Shown one piece after another: positions 23,091-33,510 of a stretch of 64,000 nucleotides of DNA (position 1 is the first letter of the stretch; each line of letters opens with the position of its first letter). Origin of the DNA: Laccaria trichodermophora. Lineage: Eukaryota > Basidiomycota > Agaricomycetes > Agaricales > Hydnangiaceae. The stretch is from positions 1,736,001 to 1,800,000 of the forward strand of contig JACTVC010000006.1 in the NCBI GenBank assembly GCA_018417955.1, in the 5' to 3' direction. The notes below the pieces were generated by a model, which was not told the origin of the DNA, did not search any database, and saw nothing but the letters and a program-made list of their open reading frames with translations. Both the position numbers and the translations under genes were made by a program.

Positions 23091-25842
23091 GTCAGTCCAG
23101 ACAGTGATGCATAATATAGTGGTTTAGCAATCTGACCTATATAATAGAAGTGATTCATATCATAAAGTCGAACCCAGTTGAAAAAAGCAGCATTTTCATC
23201 TGCCAACAGCTTCATCATTAATGCATATACTATAGATGACTTAGATTTATTTTTTCCACTTGAATGTGTATGTGAAATCCAGTGTCTTGCGGCATAGTTT
23301 GCAAGAGGGGAGGACACTGCCAGATTTCTATCAAGTGGATCAGATGTATTGAATTGCAACAGATATGCCAGACAGATTTGAGATATGACAGAGTGTGATA
23401 GCTCTTCATTGAAGCTGAAGTCTCTGATATGTTTCACTTGATGGTTTTGAATATACTGAGATATCAGATATTCTTTGACAGAAAAGTGGGAAAGCTTGAT
23501 ACAACCTATTTAATAGTCAGTGCTCATTTCAATCCTGTGCTGTTCTAAACCATACCATCTGATTCCATAACAAGACTAGAACATATTTTTAAGACATCCT
23601 TAACATCTTGAAGTTCATTATCAGAGTTATACTCTGGTCCATTCTCAGCACAAAGATCAACAGCAGCAGTTGTGGCAAGCTCTTTCAGTGTCAATGGACG
23701 AATGGCAAAAGATAGCCACTGTAAAAATGTTTTTGCATAACCATGATCTTTTTTATTGATCCCCAGCAAGATTCGATCATAGGTTTTATCCAAACCCCAA
23801 GGTAGATCAGCTAGCTGCCTTTTTAGGTCAGTCTTGGTCCGGCACTTTTTGAACTCATTTAACTGTAATGCAACCCAGCGAAACCTAAAATTGCAGTTAG
23901 CAATTATCCTGTTATTCAAATGTTAATAATAAACATACATTCCATCTGCTTGATTTATTAATGTCAACTTTATTTGCTTTTGAGTGTCAGAACTCCATTT
24001 TTGTAAGTCAGAGTCATTTTGAAGCTGATAGTCAAGATAGGCCCCAAGATCATGATTCTCAGATTCCTCAACCAAGTCAAGATAATGATAACATTTGAAC
24101 ATGTCCTCAATCTCCTGCTCTGGGCGACTAGTAACTATTAAGTGGAGACCTAGATTCATTTCTTTCTCCAGAATAACAGTCTCAATCCAGTTAAGAAGCT
24201 TTTCTCTTTCAGTACATTCATCAAGAGCATCCAGAATGATGAATGTTGAGCTAAAGCCACCAAGAATTCTTTCAAGAGTATTCTGCAGATCATCCAGAGT
24301 TGGCTCCTGATGGCCATTGCCACAGCGAGTATAGAGATCCACCAAAACTTTAGGTACACTACCCTCACATTTGAGACTGAATTGCCAGATGAGTGATCGC
24401 ATCAGTTTATCATGCAGCTGAAAATCCTTCTGTGAGTCTCTTCCATCAAAAAAGAAATATGCAGTAGCAGAATTGAATCTTTCAAGAACATTGTGGATTA
24501 TTGCTGAGCTATAGAAATAAAAATTAATTCAGTTTTCTAGGGGTGCTGGAATTCAAAACCTTAAAATGGTTTTCCCAGAGCCAGCTGGATAGACTGTCAA
24601 TCACATATAAATTTACAAATTTGATAGATGACTTACATTTTCCTTTGATCCAGAGAAAGCCAGGCTGTTTGAGCCACCCAGAAAATGTATCTCCTTTGAG
24701 GAACCATTGGCAGGTGTCTGATTGACTTTCCAGAATTGCATATGCAGCATTGTAGTTGAGAGACTCTCTAGGAGGAGAAAGCCACTTATAAATCTTCTCC
24801 CCTAACAAAAAAATGAAGTTAATGATACATTTGAAATAAGAACCTGCAATAATACCCAGCTGTTCATCCCTAATCATCTCAAGTGTGATTTGAATATTGG
24901 GGTCCACACCTACCAACCACATATATCATTGAGATATATATAGTGCTTTTCTTCCTCCTTACCTTGAATGATGGTACCTATCAAAATGTAAGTAAAAGCA
25001 ATAAAATGTGATAAAACAAATGCAACCAACCAAAGTTATCACCTGTGTTCACATTTTGAGCTGAAAAGTTTATGATTTTAGCTTGGTTTGCCAGGAAGTC
25101 TGCATGATCTATTATTGAGCAAACTTGCATTATATTTGTAAGAGTACTGACTGGCTGGCATCACTCCTTCATTGGGCAAGTCAGAACTTGGAGGATCTAA
25201 AAAGAGTCATCAGCAATAGAATATAGAGATTTGGAGCAAGCATGAACCAGTCAAGATAGGAGAAGAGATATCAACATTGCCTTGCATAGGGCCTTCAACT
25301 TGATCAACTGTGAGATTAGAATCGATGAGGTCAACATCAACATTATAGCAATTGGGGGTATCTCACAGGCAACGGTCATTTCCATACCCATTGACACCAG
25401 GCCTACAATCAGAACAGGTGGAGAGGTAGGCAGATGAGAATTCAGAAAATGACAAAGGTTTGGGGTAACACAGACCAGTGGAGATGGGTAAAACCTGCTC
25501 TGAGTGCTCAACCTCTCCTTCCCCAGAGACTTCAACCAAATCACCTGCAAATTTGGTTTGATGAGGAATCAATGTTGACCCTGGGGCAGGAAGATTAAGA
25601 TGTAGCTTACTGGTGACTGGCATGGCTATGTCCTCTGCACCGATGGTGGAAGATGGAGTCATCAAGAGGCTACTGCCATCCGCGGATTCAGGTTGACATT
25701 TAGCTGGTAGAACAAGGTCTAGAACTCTAACCTCAAACCGCCATAGCGTTTATTACGAGAGTGGTCAGTGCTCGTAACTTGAGCGGGCGATTCCTCGAAC
25801 TTGCGTTTCAAATGATTTTCGCAGGGGATGTTAGGATCAGAC
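22142..25842 (-). CDS. NACHT-ankyrin NLR-like protein (copy A, ankyrin tail truncated)
   Basis: A fungal NLR-type signalling or surveillance protein, presumably cytosolic. The start at 25842 (MSDPNIPCENHLKRKF) is chosen because exon 1 splices in frame (AG|T) into SSLLMTPSSTIGAED and the arrangement is identical in copy B. A weakly characterised N-terminal region follows, with an unresolved stretch at 25020-25550. Then come WLSPPRESLNYNAA and FLWIKGK, and the Walker A residues GKSGSGKT made by joining a 25-nt exon (24560-24584) between two introns of about 51 bp. Walker B is FIILDALDECTE (about 24230), then TSRPEQE. After the intron at about 23890-23936 come a winged-helix-like segment (LPWGLDKTYDRILLGI) and the ankyrin units. 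TAA at 22142-22144 ends the frame within unit 10. Two and a half more units and an acidic tail (YGSDDTLSSDD) remain in frame to 21905. The product could still fold, so it may be an allele-like truncation and not dead. Confidence 0.75.
24560..24584 (-). other. 25-nt microexon carrying Walker A core
   Basis: CTGGCTCTGGGAAAACC plus eight bases, bordered by ...TATCCAG and GTTTTG. Splicing joins GGAAAAT|CTGGC and TTAAG|CTCAG, giving KGKSGSGKTILSSA. The same microexon is at 41961-41985 in copy B. Confidence 0.8.
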
Positions 25843-26505
25843 ATGGTCGTTCAGAAGAGAGTATCGATGCTGTGCGGCGGGCGCCAAGCTTCAGAATGGG
25901 TAACGGACGTTTCTCAGAGTCAGCTGACGTGGTCCCCACAAAGGACGGCCGTCAACGGTGACAGAGAAGCAAAACAATGAAGACCTCTCCAGAATGACGG
26001 AACTCAAAGGGACGAAAGGAAGATGCGCACAGTCATGGTGTGCTTGTTTTGGTTGTAACGCTAATCACTTCTACGCCTTTTTCTTTCGATACCTTGCGAC
26101 CCACCTAGTACAGGCCCCCCTACTTTCAAAAATTGTTGTTGTCAAGTCAATGCTTTCTTTGTTCGGCATGGGTTCCACCCGTGGCTTCAGCTCCGCCGCG
26201 AACCCCCTGGAGATCCTTACTCGACCTCGCAATCAAAACGAAATTTGATAACCGCTTTGGTCAACATGTATCGATATAGTGAGAGTGGGGAACTTGAGAT
26301 TCAAAGGATGCGCGAAGAGTTAGTTCTCGGGATTCATCGCAAAGATGGCCGGGTGCATCAGCTCTGAGTAAGATCTTCCTTTCATCAAATCTCGTCCCCT
26401 TTCCACCTTACCTTTGCCCGTTCTGTGCTGCAAACTTCACCTCCCCCTCCCACCCGTTATTCCGCATGCAGCCGTTAGTTTAGTATACTTATTATTCTGT
26501 GGCAG
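25843..26505. promoter_or_regulatory. bidirectional intergenic region of copy A
   Basis: Lies between the NLR start (25842, minus) and the divergent gene remnant (+). It is homologous to 43256-43686 of copy B, but the exon 1 counterpart of the divergent gene is shortened here by a deletion. No TATA element stands out. Confidence 0.4.
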
Positions 26506-26851
26506 ATCCGGTCCCCTTAACTTCGTTTACGACCGCCACGCTTCGAAAGCGTACAACAGTAACAAGACCGCAAAGCACAGATTCCAAACGTTCCATTGCA
26601 GATGTGATGGGCGTTTTTAATGATGCCCAGCTCGACGAACCTAATACGCTCCTGATCATAAGCCACGTCCAGTCGGAGAGCTGGAGAGTAGGGATAACGG
26701 CCATCTCCTTCGGTAAGTTATCGTTTTTGCGTTATTCAATCATTCATACCCTTCTCCCTTCCTCCACCTCTGAATTCCTTATCGCCTCGCATACATTTGA
26801 TTTTCCGCTTCGCTGACTGCCCCCATCCGTTACCTAGGTCCTGTTCCATAA
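26506..26851 (+). pseudogene. remnant of the divergent unknown gene (copy A)
   Basis: The counterpart of copy B exons 2-4 (43687-44753). Exon 26506-26712 encodes NPVPLTSFTTATLRKRT and KRSIADVMGVFNDAQLDEPN. It splices (GTAAGT...CCTAG) into a short exon that stops at 26849-26851. The first exon of copy B is damaged here: the stretch near 26167-26240 is deleted relative to B and runs into TGA. It is probably not functional. Confidence 0.45.
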
Positions 26852-27493
26852 AACAAACGCAAGGCCCACTCCGATGATCGTGCCGTCTTTCCTAGGTCCA
26901 CCCACGACCCGCACGACCCGGCCACTTGCAGCCCTTCGTGCATCGACTCACGACGGGACCTCACACGTATATTGATCATCTCATTTGCTCAGAACTCATG
27001 GTATATCACCCAACAGCAGCAATCTCTGCCCGCAAGACCAGCAAATCATTGTTTCTGGATGCAGCGTTCACTGTGTAGATTCTCCGTCGTGCGTATACAT
27101 CCGCAGCTCGTCGTCGCCATGCGCTGCTGCAACGTCGCACATACATATGTACCCATCGCTGATTGGGCTCTTGTAAGTTTGAATTAGACGTGATTGACTA
27201 TAGTTACTGACACCTGCCTTCTTCTCGTTCAGCAGATGAGGTTGAGTTGAAGAATTGCATCAGTATGCACGCGACCCGCCGGCAAAGCCAGGACATCAGA
27301 ATATGGTACTTGCATTGGGGCGATAGCGTATAATCATAACACTTTCCTCAAGTTGACTCCGTAGCTTGATCGATTGATCAAATTGAACCCTCAATTGTAA
27401 TTTTGTTATCTCCCAGACTGGCAGAACATCAACGCATTATTTGAGTGCTATTACTTCTACTTTCACAACAATTTATGAGGCAGTATACACATA

Positions 27494-28817
27494 CTCGTGG
27501 CTGACAAAAGTAACCGAACACGTGACAGCAACGCGTCGCATGTTGTGGTGGTTCGAATATTGTTTTCCTAGTTACCGACTCAATTCACAACTTGTACTCT
27601 AACTATGACCGTCAATAAGACTGCTCGGGTCCAGCATGACACACCAACAAAGAATAGGTTTATTGGTGCCATGGAAGCTACAGGAAAGCTTCGCCAATCT
27701 GCTGCCAAATACGGCATCAAACCATCAACCGCATCTGGTATCTGGACCAAGTACAAAAATACGGGCACAACCAAGAACCATCCACGTTCTGGACGTCCAC
27801 CGAAGCTTACAGATCGCGCGCAACGCCTGGTGGTCCGGAATTGTGTCAAGGACCGTCGGAAACCTTTTCAACAGGTTGCGCAAGATACCAATATGGATAT
27901 CAGTGAGCGCATCGTTCGTAACGCGGCTGCAGATGCAGGGTACCACCGACGTGTAGCGAGGAAGGTGCCATTTCTCACGGCACTCCAGAAGAGGAAGAGA
28001 GTTGTGTGGGCAAAGGAATTCAAGAGTTTTGGTGCTCGCCAATGGGGGAACGTGATATGGTCAGATGAATGCTATGTTCATCTCGATGACCACAGTGGCC
28101 GGGTTTATGTCACACGTCGTGCTGATGAAGAATATGATGAGAACTGTGTCATACCAACTTTCAAGCAGTCATCTGTCCGAGTAATGGTCTGGGGATGCAT
28201 CATGAAAGGCAGGAAAGGCCCTCTGGTTGTGTTGGAATACCCAGGAGGGCGAGGTGGAGGGATGACTGGCCAAAGGTACATTTCACAAGTCCTGGAGGCC
28301 CATCTTGGCACTTTCTACAACCAAATGAAGGAGGAGAGACCCGAAGTCATGTTTCAACAAGACGGCGCACCGAGCCATACAAGCAAATTGACGAAACGAT
28401 GGCTTGCAGATCACGGGATATCATTGTTTCCGCATCCACCATCTTCCCCCGACGTTAATCCAATAGAACCAGTATGGCACGAGCTCAAAAAGATCATACG
28501 AGCTCTTCCACATCCCCCAACATCTGTTCCAAAGCTTATCAAAGCTGTCCACGATGCATGGGATGCTCTAGAGATCCCTGACATTGATAAGTACATTGAT
28601 ACAATGTCCGACAGAGTACAGGCTGTTTTAGACGCAAATGGGGGTCATACTAGATTCTGATTAGATATTTCTATATGTAATATATACACAAATGTACTGT
28701 ATGATTTTCCTCGCTATTCATAGGGTAGTTTTTGTGGAACATGTATTTTTTGCGAGGGGGTGGAATTTTGTGATGCCGAAGATCACGTGGTGTTCGGTTA
28801 CTTTCGTCAGCCACGAG
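27494..28817 (+). mobile_element. intact Tc1/mariner-type transposon, 1324 bp
   Basis: Terminal inverted repeats start CTCGTGGCTGACAAAAGTAA on the left and CTCGTGGCTGACGAAAGTAA on the right (reverse-complemented) and extend over about 33 bp. The element is flanked by TA at 27492-27493 and 28818-28819, the hallmark duplication of the Tc1/mariner superfamily. One intact transposase ORF lies inside. The flanks match copy B at about 45180 on the left but at about 45843 on the right, so about 660 bp of the duplicated block is missing at the insertion site. Confidence 0.93.
27605..28660 (+). CDS. Tc1-type DD34E transposase, intact
   Basis: A 351-residue, single-exon transposase for cut-and-paste movement of the surrounding element. 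Residues 15-60 form a helix-turn-helix (MEATGKLRQSAAKYGIKPST). A GRPPKL hook follows at 64-69, the usual basic motif between the paired helix-turn-helix domains. The catalytic residues are all present: D154 (VIWSDECYVHL), D253 (FQQDGAPSHTS) and E288 (SPDVNPIEPVWHELKK), with 34 residues between the last two. The length and start (ATG 111 bp inside the left TIR) are typical, and the ORF has no stop. The element could therefore be active. It differs from the spliced DD34E transposase at 2996-4062, which uses a different N-terminus. Confidence 0.95.
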   Translation: MTVNKTARVQHDTPTKNRFIGAMEATGKLRQSAAKYGIKPSTASGIWTKYKNTGTTKNHPRSGRPPKLTDRAQRLVVRNCVKDRRKPFQQVAQDTNMDISERIVRNAAADAGYHRRVARKVPFLTALQKRKRVVWAKEFKSFGARQWGNVIWSDECYVHLDDHSGRVYVTRRADEEYDENCVIPTFKQSSVRVMVWGCIMKGRKGPLVVLEYPGGRGGGMTGQRYISQVLEAHLGTFYNQMKEERPEVMFQQDGAPSHTSKLTKRWLADHGISLFPHPPSSPDVNPIEPVWHELKKIIRALPHPPTSVPKLIKAVHDAWDALEIPDIDKYIDTMSDRVQAVLDANGGHTRF

Positions 28818-28956
28818 TATTATCGAAATTGATCTGCGTAAGTAGGCAGAAAAAGAGCGCGAGGGAGAGATGGTAGTAGTTACGAAGGTCGTTATATGCG
28901 CGAGTTGTTTATGTGGGTTCGTTGAAGTCTGACGTCCTTGGTGAGGAAGACAACCC

Positions 28957-29251
28957 TTAAGCTTGTAGCCAATACCGTGAGTCGGTAATCAGATACGCGA
29001 ACGTCGAATTGTCTTGACCCGCTGATCCCATGGTCACTAGGCGTTAGTCACCCTGAACGACATATTCGTGCTGGTGAGCGTCCTCGCTGGGCACGAAGAA
29101 GACTATAACAATGGATCAGCCCTCTAGAGTTACTCACGATTATGAGATCGGGGTAAACTCACTGATAACGCAACCTCATGATATTTTTGCCACCAACGAA
29201 ATCCTTCGGGTGGTCCAATCGTTCAGTCGTACCAAGCTTTTCATTCGACAC
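28957..29251 (-). pseudogene. aminopeptidase-P (M24) creatinase N-domain fragment, copy A
   Basis: Minus-strand pieces read ERLDHPKDFVGGKN, then SEDAHQHEYV and SAGQDNSTFAYLITDSRYWLQA split over short introns. This is the N-terminal creatinase-type domain of Xaa-Pro aminopeptidases, in which SEDAHQ...EY and YLITDSRYWLQA are hallmark segments. In copy A the start codon is GTG where copy B has ATG, one exon ends in TAA after VVQGD, and the last piece stops at 28957-28959. The metal-binding catalytic domain is absent. It is a decayed fragment. Confidence 0.5.
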
Positions 29252-31457
29252 TCCCAAAGTCATTGACCTCCCTTTCATGCGCCAATTCCATCAGAGGGCT
29301 TGTCAAGTCTTGGAGATGCAACAACGACGGGCGAGGCTTTGGCAAAGTCGACAGTCGACCAACTTCCGTCGCTTCAACGCGTGACCCTCGTCCGGTTCGT
29401 CATGTGGATGGTGGTTGCGGGAGTGAAAAATCCAGGAAAGCGCATCAGCGAGAACTCGGGGTTGAACGAAGAGCCAACAGGCTTGCGCCGTAAGATCTTT
29501 AGGTTGACGCCTGGATGGGGAATATGTTAGCAACACATTGGAATAGCCAAAAGCGTAGTACTCACTCGATAGTACGGCCATCCGCTGCACCTGCTACGCC
29601 TTGATGTTCGTTCAGTAGCATTTGAGACTGGCTGGATGAAGTTCGTTGCAGTTGCACGGTTGGAGGTGATCGTTCTGGGCCACTGGCGCTCGGATGTTTT
29701 CTCGTAACGCCCACCTTCGTCTTTTGGATGCGGATTGTGATCTCTGTAAAGAGAGACTGTCAGGAATCGGCAATGATCCATACAGATGGTTGCCAGTAGC
29801 ATAAGTACTGACGAAATACAAAGTTCTCGTCCAATCATGAGTTATAACACATTGCACGGTTCGCATTATCTCAAAGAAGCTGATAGTAGGTGTCATAATA
29901 ATGAGCGGAAGAACGGATAAAAAAATAGCAAAGAACTCTTACCAACTCATGGGTTTTCACGAAGAGGAAGTGGGGCAGACGTGAGCAGCCGGGCTCAACG
30001 AAGTTGAAGCCTTACAATACGTATTCGAAGATTGCCCGTATACAGGAAAGTCGTGGGCGGAGTATGCTCACCGCATTGGGCAAGAAAGTGATGGGGTGTT
30101 GCGTCTTCCTCAGTTGACTCTGCACGCCCAAGACGGTCTTGGGCGTGCAGAGTCAACTGAGGACTAACGAAAAGTTTAATAAGAGATACATTGATAGGGG
30201 ACAGAAATACGCTACTGGATCGGATATTGGTATTGTCCCAGAAATGAGATGAAGCATTGAACGAAAGACAATCGCGTAGCGCAGAAGAGGCGGAGAGAAG
30301 AGAGGTGAGTCGTGATCAACGCAAGATCGCGTCATGAGATTGACCACCATCATGCCTTGGCCTTAAGCTTAAGACAGATCCAATACGTCGCACTGCCAGC
30401 TATCCCTGTCATTCCCTTTGCCCTTCGAGTCATCCTGAGGCCGTTTGATAGCTGAAGCTGTCAGTTGGATAAAAGCTGTCAGTTGGATAAATCTGGAGTC
30501 TGAGGTGCGTTTGTTATCTCTGCCGCCAGTTTCGCTAATCTTACATAGTTCCCTCAAGCCCTGCAGCGTGCTACTCCATGGCGGTTCAGCTGGTCCTCCA
30601 ATTCTGGTCGCAATATCGTGCGGTCTCACCTCACAGATATCCGGCTTCATCCAGAGCAGCTGCCATCCTTCACCCGCGAAAAATCGAGCTCCAATTACTT
30701 GACCTTCTCTATTCCTTCCAGCCCAACATTTCCGAAGCAGGATGTTACGCGTTACCTCACGTCTTCTCAGCTCTCGTATTCGTCATTTGATGCCGTGGCT
30801 TTGCTGCCAGATTCGCGACGACCAATTTTCCTTGTTCGTCGTCCCCGTTGTGCAAGAAGAGGATCCACCACTGTTCTCTGTCGAACACTCATCACCACCA
30901 TCTCCTTACGAGGCTACGGTTGCCGGTTACCCAGCAGCCGCAGACCAGTCGGCCACCCAGATCCATTGACCTTCTTTCAGCGCGAATCACCATCACTTTT
31001 GACTACCTCCCACAAGGCACCCACCTACCCGTCATCGACCGAACGGCAGACGACTCATATGGCCCGTTCATTCTTGCAGATTGCTGTTTCGGTAGTCTGG
31101 ACACGGGGATCCGTGAGTAAACCCTTTTTCTCTCAAAGTGCATACGAAGATCTGACATTGTCGTTGCATTCATCAGGGAATGCTGTGATCTCTTTTTCCC
31201 CGTCTTCCCGACTCTTGCTTTTTACATTCTCGGCACGGCGAATGAACACTGTTCACCAACCTCCACCTATCACCAGACTGGCCGATCAACGATCTGGATA
31301 GACGCTGGCTTGAAATCTGCGTCAGACGTCCATCTCCGAATGCCACGATCCTCCAAACCTACCCACATTTCCTCTACTTTTCTTCCCTCCGGACTGTTGC
31401 ACTTTCCATATCATCGTATGACGAGTTCCGGTGGATCCATAGACGCTTGAAGCAACG
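29252..31457. other. duplicated flank, no confirmed gene
   Basis: Homologous to 46291-48150 in copy B up to about 31065. Some frames are conserved between copies (for example PKQDVTRYLTSSQLS at about 30720 and TFFQRESP...LLTTSHK at about 30980), which may be remnants of real exons, but no domain is recognisable. A perfect 57-bp palindrome lies at 30107-30163. Confidence 0.4.
30107..30163. repeat. perfect 57-bp palindrome, copy A only
   Basis: Arms of 28 nt (TCCTCAGTTGACTCTGCACG onward) are perfectly complementary around one central base (30135). The homologous place in copy B (about 47180-47215) has only the right half (AGAGTCAAC...GAGGAC), without the left arm. Confidence 0.95.
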
Positions 31458-32660
31458 ATGTCGACAAAGTTTTGCAAGAGACAGTCACCAAGACTTTGGT
31501 CGTGAAAGGGTCTGTGATCCTGACTGATCTTTCCGACGAAGTTGTGAAGGGAGAGGCGGCTGTCGCTCATGGAACGTTCTCTGACGTATGGAAAGGTATT
31601 TGGAACGATCCGATTGAGACACGGCCACGGTCGGTAAGTTTCTTTGTGGTGTTGTGTTGCAAGGTAGCTCACGATATGATCCAGGTCGCCATCAAGGTCC
31701 TGCGTCAAGTCATGGTCCAAAATGTTCGAGAGAAGCTCATCAAGGTAAGGAGTGGTTCTGTTGCTGGAACGTTTTGAGCTGATATGATGGTTTGTTAGCG
31801 ACTTCAATCAGAGGTTATTGCTTGACATCGTTATGTCATCGCAATGTGTCGCAGCTGTTTGGGATAGTGTATCTTTCACAGAGAATTGGCATGGTATCGC
31901 CTTGGTGTGAATATGGGACGCTTTGCAACTATCTGAAGTATTTCCCGAGCGTGAAACGATTGAGACTTGTACGCATTTCAAATCATCCACCGAGTTTCGT
32001 CATCTAACTCTTATTGTAGCTCGCCCAGGTGGCTTCTGCCATTGCCTATCTCCACACGTTCAGGCCTACCATCGTCTATGGGGACTTAAAAGGAGTCAGG
32101 CCTCTTCGTTCGTCCTCTCGTGCTCCCCGCTGACCCCCAATTCAGGAAAAGGAAACATCCCGATCGATGAGCATGTGTATGCGATCATCACCGACTTTGG
32201 GCTCTCCAAGGTCATCGAGGAAATGTCCGAGACCATCAGCAAGGGCATCTCTTTCTTTGCCGGGTCAACCCGGTGGATGGCACCAGAGCTTCTTATGTCA
32301 CTGGTGGGAGACGATGGGAAAATACCTCCCATTACTACGTTTAGTGATGTGTACGCATTCGCTTCGGTGTGCCTTGAGGTATGTCTGGCCTTCTACTTGA
32401 ACTGATTACAGATGTGACTCGTGTGTGCCATGCAGGTGGCAACTGGACGGCTCCCCTATCCTCACAGAACAAACGACCATGCTGTAGCTGTGGATATCAT
32501 TCGAGGAGTCAAACCTACCAGGGGAGCTCGCTGCCTTGTTCAAAAGAGCGTGGATGTCATTTGGGATACTCTAGATCGCTGTTGGGACGCCATTGATTAT
32601 CTCCGCCCTAGCATGCGTGAGATGCTCGCGCTATTGGAAGAAATGGATCCAAAGCGATGA
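31458..32660 (+). pseudogene. broken protein kinase (TKL-like Ser/Thr type)
   Basis: Kinase blocks appear in order over short introns: glycine loop GEAAVAHGTFSDVWKG (31545-31600), VAIKVLR with the ATP-binding Lys (about 31685), RLQSEVIA (31803), CHRNVSQLFGIVY, LAQVASAIAYLHTF, IVYGDLKG (catalytic Asp), ITDFGLSK (DFG), STRWMAPELL, FSDVYAFASVCLE, VATGRLPYP and WDTLDRCWDAIDYLRPSM. This resembles the large TKL kinase families of mushrooms. TGA at 31823-31825 interrupts the alphaC region, and one base is missing a few codons later (about 31831). The exon border after DLKG is also not clean. The usual HRD motif is VYGD. The N-terminus lacks a clear start. It is non-functional as read. Confidence 0.75.
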
Positions 32661-33104
32661 TCTGCTACCCAAGTCAGCCCATCGTTCCTGCTCTGCATTG
32701 AGTCGCATGCAGTCTTCATTCCGACTAAGCATAAAACACTCATAAAGTCCTATCTCTACAACCCAACATCTGAGCTACACCATTCATGAAACAACGCCAC
32801 CCTGTGCTTTCTCCAACAACACTGATGGAGGCCCAGAGACGAGAGACTTCAAATTGAACTTCACGACTGTTCCCTCGATCGAAATTCCTTGCCATCACAG
32901 CACCTCGAACATTGACTGGCGCTAATACTTATTCACCAATCCCAACTGTCGTATATGTATCCGTGTTTTCCCGACGTCTGACCGAAACGCACAAATACAG
33001 GGTCAAGAACTCGTATCGCATATCGCGGTGGTTCCTCAAGGCTGCGTCGACCTGGACTCGACTACAGACTGAGATCAGAACTGACTCCTTGTGTCTTGAC
33101 TCTT
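32661..33104. other. 3' flank of kinase; no gene recognised
   Basis: No convincing frame, splice pattern or repeat. Confidence 0.4.
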
Positions 33105-33510
33105 TTATCAAACCCATGCCCCAATTCTTGTACTCTTGCAGCATTGAACTTGAAGAGAAAGGTGACAATAGCCTCGACCTCGACTCGGGCCCATCACAGA
33201 TAAGGGTTCGCTCCTCGCGTTATCTACCAAACCGATGCCTCCAACTTTTCAAGTTCTTGATGCACCCAGATTCGAGAGGTTGTTGACCCCGACTCTGACC
33301 CATTACAGATAACGGAGACCGGCGTGGGTGGTAGTTACCAAACCGATTTTACTTCAAGCGCCGAGCTCGAGGATGCACTTTTCACTTATCGGCAGATAAG
33401 GATACACTTCGAGTCCTACTTTTGAGGGCATTTACCAAACCGACGCCCCGATTCTATGAACAAGCACCAATACGTCTCCTTGACTTCGACTCGGACTTAC
33501 GTCAGGTCAG
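33105..33510. repeat. degenerate tandem repeat, about 100-115 bp unit
   Basis: Four diverged units each begin near TACCAAACCGAYGCC and end near CAGATAAGG: about 33105, 33224, 33335 and 33432. Unit length varies (about 117, 111, 97 and 78 bp). The conserved words ACTCGG and CAGATAA recur at similar places. Confidence 0.6.

Larger units (their letters stand above)
18868..31065. repeat. segmental duplication, copy A
   Basis: Collinear with 36371-48150 (copy B): AUR1 3' part, NLR gene, divergent gene, aminopeptidase-P fragment, then non-coding flank. The left breakpoint is sharp at about 18868, inside the AUR1 coding sequence. The right one is near 31065. Copy A carries two insertions absent from B (19997-21478 and 27494-28817) and lacks about 660 bp of B beside the second insertion. 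Confidence 0.9.

Noticed and set aside
31322..31807. 161-codon minus-strand frame opposite the kinase
   Set aside because: Antisense shadow of the kinase exons. The plus strand carries recognisable kinase motifs.
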